NCBI GenBank assembly: GCA_039934475.1
Contig: JBDTMC010000425.1
Span: 1 to 6,895, forward strand
From: JBDTMC01 sp039934475
GTDB lineage: Bacteria > Acidobacteriota > Terriglobia > Bryobacterales > Bryobacteraceae
Reading direction: 5' to 3'
DNA: 6,895 nucleotides
Part shown: one piece after another, positions 4,511-6,895 of the stretch
Layout of the letters: each line of letters begins with the position of its first letter
How positions within the stretch are numbered: position 1 is the stretch's first letter
The notes under the pieces: generated by a model
Seen by the model: only the letters and a program-made list of their open reading frames with translations
What the model was told of the DNA's origin: nothing
Database searches by the model: none
Position numbers and translations under genes: made by a program

Positions 4511-6206
4511 CCGGACGCAGGGGCTTGGCAATCGAAGAGTGTGTGTAGGTCACGAAGCGATCTGCCGGCACGTTCGTGAATTTCTCGACCTGTCCGTCCG
4601 GCCATCGGATTTCAATTGAATCCGCATGATCGGTTTCGCCCAACCCGAAATTCAGGCGTGGGTCCTGGGCCGAAAGATACCCGCGCGTCGGGATCATGTC
4701 CTCAATCATCCTCAGGCCTTTTGCCTCGACAGTCACGCGGGCTCCATAAGCGTCTCGCACGCCAGTGAGAAATTTGAGCCTCGGCGTGACGGTGATCCAG
4801 TGGCCCGCCGTGTGCGTCTCGTTCTCCAGCAGGATCGCCCCGTCATTCAGGTTCACCACAACCAGATCCACCAGGCCGTCGTTGTTATAGTCGAAACCTG
4901 CGCCTCCCCGCCCCACGTGCTTCTCCCGGAAGTGCGGTCCCGCAGTCCCCGAAACATTTTCAAACTTCCCGTTGCCGCGATTGCGATAGATGACATTTTC
5001 CTGTCTGTATTCGTGCTGGGCGCTGCCATTCACGATGAACAGATCGAGCCAGCCGTCATGGTCGAAGTCAAACAGCATCGCTGCCCAGCCGGAGTATTCG
5101 CCCCTGATGGCGCCCAGCCCGGAACCGTCGGTCCAGTTGTCGAAGCCCTGGCGATTCGGGTGCCGGACGAGCATGGCAGAGTCGCGGAGGTTGGCAATGA
5201 AGATATCGAGCCAGCCATCCCGATTGATGTCTCCGACCACCGGGCCCATGTGAGCGACATCTTCGCCATTCTCGCCATAGGCGAGGTTCATCTCGAGGGC
5301 GCGCTCCTCGTAAACGCCGCGCACATTCATCTCGAAGTAGTAATTCTCCATGGCGTCGTTGGTGGACAGCAGTCCGAGCCTGCCATCGTTATTGAAGTCG
5401 GCTGCGGTGACACTCATCGAACGGCCATCCGGCTTCCAGATGCCCATCTCCTTCGTCACATCGGTGAAGCTGCCGTCGCCGTTATTGCGATACAACAAAT
5501 TGGGTTGGCCGCTATAAGTCCGGGGCCCGGGATAGCCCGCCGCGGGATCGAAACCGGCGTCCTTGGCCCTGTCATATTTCAGGTAGTTTCCGATGAACAC
5601 ATCGAGATAGCCGTCGTGGTTGTAGTCGAACCAGACCGCGGATAGGCTGAAGCGCGCATCGGTGAGGCCGGCCTTGGTCGCGACTTCCGTGAACGTGCCA
5701 TTACCGTTGTTGTGATAGAGTTCGTTCCGGCCGAAGTTCAAGACCAACAGGTCTACGTGGCCATCGTTGTCATAGTCGGCGGCGGCGCAGCCGGCCGAAT
5801 ACCGGCTGCCTGCTACCCCGGCCTGGACCGTGACATCGGTAAACGTACCATCGCCGTTGTTGCGGAACAGGTGGTTGGTGAGCTTCCCGCGGAGGTCGCG
5901 GCTGTCATTGTCGCTCAGGCCTTCGGTCCACTTGCCGTTAGGGAAGTAGACGTCCAGGAAGCCGTCGTTGTTGTAATCGAAGACACAGACTCCGGTGCCG
6001 GAGCCTTCGACGATGTTGTCCAGGCGCCGATCGCCGTAGCTCTGGCGGAAGTTGAGGCCGGAGTGTTTCGTGATATCCGTAAAGTGGACAACCTGGGTGG
6101 TAAGCGCACGGTTCTCCTGGCAAAGGGCAAGAAAAGCGCAACTTACGGCTAATGTAATGGTGATGATCGCGGCAGCCGCACGACCGCTTCCGCTTCGATG
6201 AATCAC
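4479..6206 (-). CDS. Exported CRTAC1-type FG-GAP/VCBS repeat protein with ASPIC/UnbV domain
   Basis: From the GTG at 6206 this is a 575-residue exported protein. The GTG has GAGG five bases upstream and begins a signal peptide: basic HRSGSGR, then a hydrophobic run to about residue 29. The open frame extends to a TTG at 6320, but that adds 38 residues before the signal and has no ribosome binding site. Seven calcium-loop motifs of the form D-x-[ND]-x-DG-x-x-D are seen (mature-gene residues about 77, 144, 194, 270, 326, 380 and 439), typical of a seven-bladed beta-propeller. Most are preceded by LYRNNGDGTFTDVT-like strands. The fourth, DFNNDGRLG, has lost the final Asp. The C-terminus (YGARVTVEAKG to IRWPDGQVEKF) is an ASPIC/UnbV domain. 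These proteins are common in Acidobacteria and Planctomycetes and are presumed adhesive or extracellular binding proteins; the ligand is unknown. A basic proline-rich tail follows the domain. Confidence 0.92.
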   Translation of the reverse strand: MIHRSGSGRAAAAIITITLAVSCAFLALCQENRALTTQVVHFTDITKHSGLNFRQSYGDRRLDNIVEGSGTGVCVFDYNNDGFLDVYFPNGKWTEGLSDNDSRDLRGKLTNHLFRNNGDGTFTDVTVQAGVAGSRYSAGCAAADYDNDGHVDLLVLNFGRNELYHNNGNGTFTEVATKAGLTDARFSLSAVWFDYNHDGYLDVFIGNYLKYDRAKDAGFDPAAGYPGPRTYSGQPNLLYRNNGDGSFTDVTKEMGIWKPDGRSMSVTAADFNNDGRLGLLSTNDAMENYYFEMNVRGVYEERALEMNLAYGENGEDVAHMGPVVGDINRDGWLDIFIANLRDSAMLVRHPNRQGFDNWTDGSGLGAIRGEYSGWAAMLFDFDHDGWLDLFIVNGSAQHEYRQENVIYRNRGNGKFENVSGTAGPHFREKHVGRGGAGFDYNNDGLVDLVVVNLNDGAILLENETHTAGHWITVTPRLKFLTGVRDAYGARVTVEAKGLRMIEDMIPTRGYLSAQDPRLNFGLGETDHADSIEIRWPDGQVEKFTNVPADRFVTYTHSSIAKPLRPAHSPSPGPRR

Positions 6207-6443
6207 GGTATCCTCTCTCGCCGCTGCAATAGCCCGATCCGCAAATGACTGATAGCTCCTCACTCCCGGGGCCACGCTGACGGAATCGACTGGAAGCAAC
6301 CGATGATAGGGGATCCGCAAGCATCGATCGAAGTCGCTCTATACGCGGCGCACGATAACTCAGGTCGCGCATTGTTGCCTATATTTGCCCTGTCGTGATA
6401 GTAGCTACGCCGCGCGCAGAAGTATATGATACGGACGAGAAAT

Positions 6444-6895
6444 CTACTTGAGCGTCTCACCGAGCCTGCGCCATGGAACGAATTTCCATACTGGCTGAAT
6501 CTCGTCCTCGACAACCGTCTCTGGGTAGAAACCCGCAGTGCGACGCCACCCGCCAGGCATGAGTGAAGCGTGCTCTGGATACGTCACGACCCATGCTGTC
6601 TGCCCGGCGGAAAGGATTAACCGAGTGAGGATCTCTCGAAGGGTAAGGTCCTGGACATCGACGGTCACGGGCAGGTTCCCACCTGGGCCAGAGCCGAGAC
6701 TCCACCCTAGGCCGCCGCCTGGAGGGGCCGGTGGTACATACCGTATCAACGGCATCACCACATAACGAAGCTTCTGGTTGGCCACTGCAATCCACTCATT
6801 GTTCGCCTGAAACCTCGGAACTCGGAGGCGGAGGAAGTTGTGCTCATCGTCTATCGCCGACGGTAGGATCTCGACGACATCCCCCACTCGCACCT
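6444..6895 (-). CDS. Unrecognised protein, C-terminal part, possible STN-like segment
   Basis: The frame is open to the right edge, so the start is outside the window or cannot be set; a GTG at 6893 is only the first possible codon. About 150 residues are visible. They hold a polar beta-rich part (1-50), a Pro/Gly-rich linker (about 53-75, PPAPPGGG), and VTVDVQDLTLREILTRLI (76-93) followed by AWVVTYPEH (100-108). This pattern of two strands around an L-R-E-I-L helix resembles the STN/secretin short domain of envelope proteins, though too little is seen to be certain. The tail is Trp/Arg-rich (PVWKFVPWRRLGETLK). It lies upstream of the CRTAC1 gene on the same strand, with 237 bases between them, so co-transcription is uncertain. 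The coding call is supported by normal composition and a frame open for 450 bases. Confidence 0.6.
   Translation of the reverse strand, partial: VRVGDVVEILPSAIDDEHNFLRLRVPRFQANNEWIAVANQKLRYVVMPLIRYVPPAPPGGGLGWSLGSGPGGNLPVTVDVQDLTLREILTRLILSAGQTAWVVTYPEHASLMPGGWRRTAGFYPETVVEDEIQPVWKFVPWRRLGETLK

Noticed and set aside
4626..5645. 339-residue plus-strand open frame
   Set aside because: It is antisense to the CRTAC1 gene. Its VVVIV and AVVVI runs are the reverse reading of the repeated Asn/Asp-Gly calcium motifs, and it has no family features.
6236..6320. 9-base direct repeat GATCCGCAA at 6236-6244 and 6312-6320 upstream of the CRTAC1 gene
   Set aside because: It is only two short copies 76 bases apart with no symmetry or nearby promoter, consistent with chance.
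6207..6443. Search for a promoter or small gene in the gap upstream of the CRTAC1 gene
   Set aside because: TATCAT- and AATATA-like hexamers occur, but none has a -35 partner at a usable distance. The small frames present have no ribosome binding site or protein-like pattern.

Overview
The window reads as a chromosomal stretch of a GC-rich, Gram-negative-type bacterium, most likely an acidobacterium (Solibacter/Bryobacter-like). This is an inference. It rests on the CRTAC1-type FG-GAP/ASPIC-UnbV exported protein, on an F0 gene block separated from the F1 genes, and on a GW-x-RSVGG winged-helix protein. No rRNA or other phylogenetic marker is present to confirm it.

Region 1 (1-3159, minus strand) is one compact gene series. 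In transcription order it holds a uroporphyrinogen-III synthase (hemD, 3159-2329), AtpZ (2356-2108), AtpI (2118-1735), the ATP synthase a subunit (atpB, 1742-1014), the c subunit (atpE, 916-614) and the N-terminal 185 codons of a DapA/4-hydroxy-2-oxoglutarate aldolase family lyase (556 to beyond the left edge). The first four genes overlap by 28, 11 and 8 bases, so translational coupling is likely. atpE has its own 97-base leader and a good ribosome binding site. A GC-rich hairpin separates atpE from the lyase gene. The membrane proton or sodium channel parts of F0 (a and c) are here with their two accessory proteins, but subunit b and all F1 genes are absent from the window.

Region 2 (3160-3182) is a 23-base divergent gap. 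It carries a 12-base perfect palindrome whose centre looks like a -10 box on both strands. Region 3 (3183-4349, plus) encodes a winged-helix protein of the HTH_42 (AlkZ/YcaQ) family without a recognisable catalytic Gln motif. Region 4 (4350-4478) lies between convergent genes and holds a small hairpin and a protein-like reading frame fragment that may be a gene remnant.

Region 5 (4479-6206, minus) encodes an exported seven-motif FG-GAP/VCBS protein with a C-terminal ASPIC/UnbV domain. I place its start at a GTG at 6206 rather than at the longest open frame. The 237 bases at 6207-6443 contain no gene or convincing promoter that I can see, only a 9-base direct repeat. Region 6 (6444 to the right edge, minus) is the C-terminal 150 codons of an unrecognised protein with a possible STN/secretin-like segment.

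No CRISPR array, insertion sequence, tRNA or phage gene was seen. The window is mostly ordinary housekeeping DNA. The points most worth checking are the sodium-type ligand pattern and signal-like extension of the c subunit, the hemD-F0 gene coupling, the symmetric divergent promoter and the remnant at 4400-4510.
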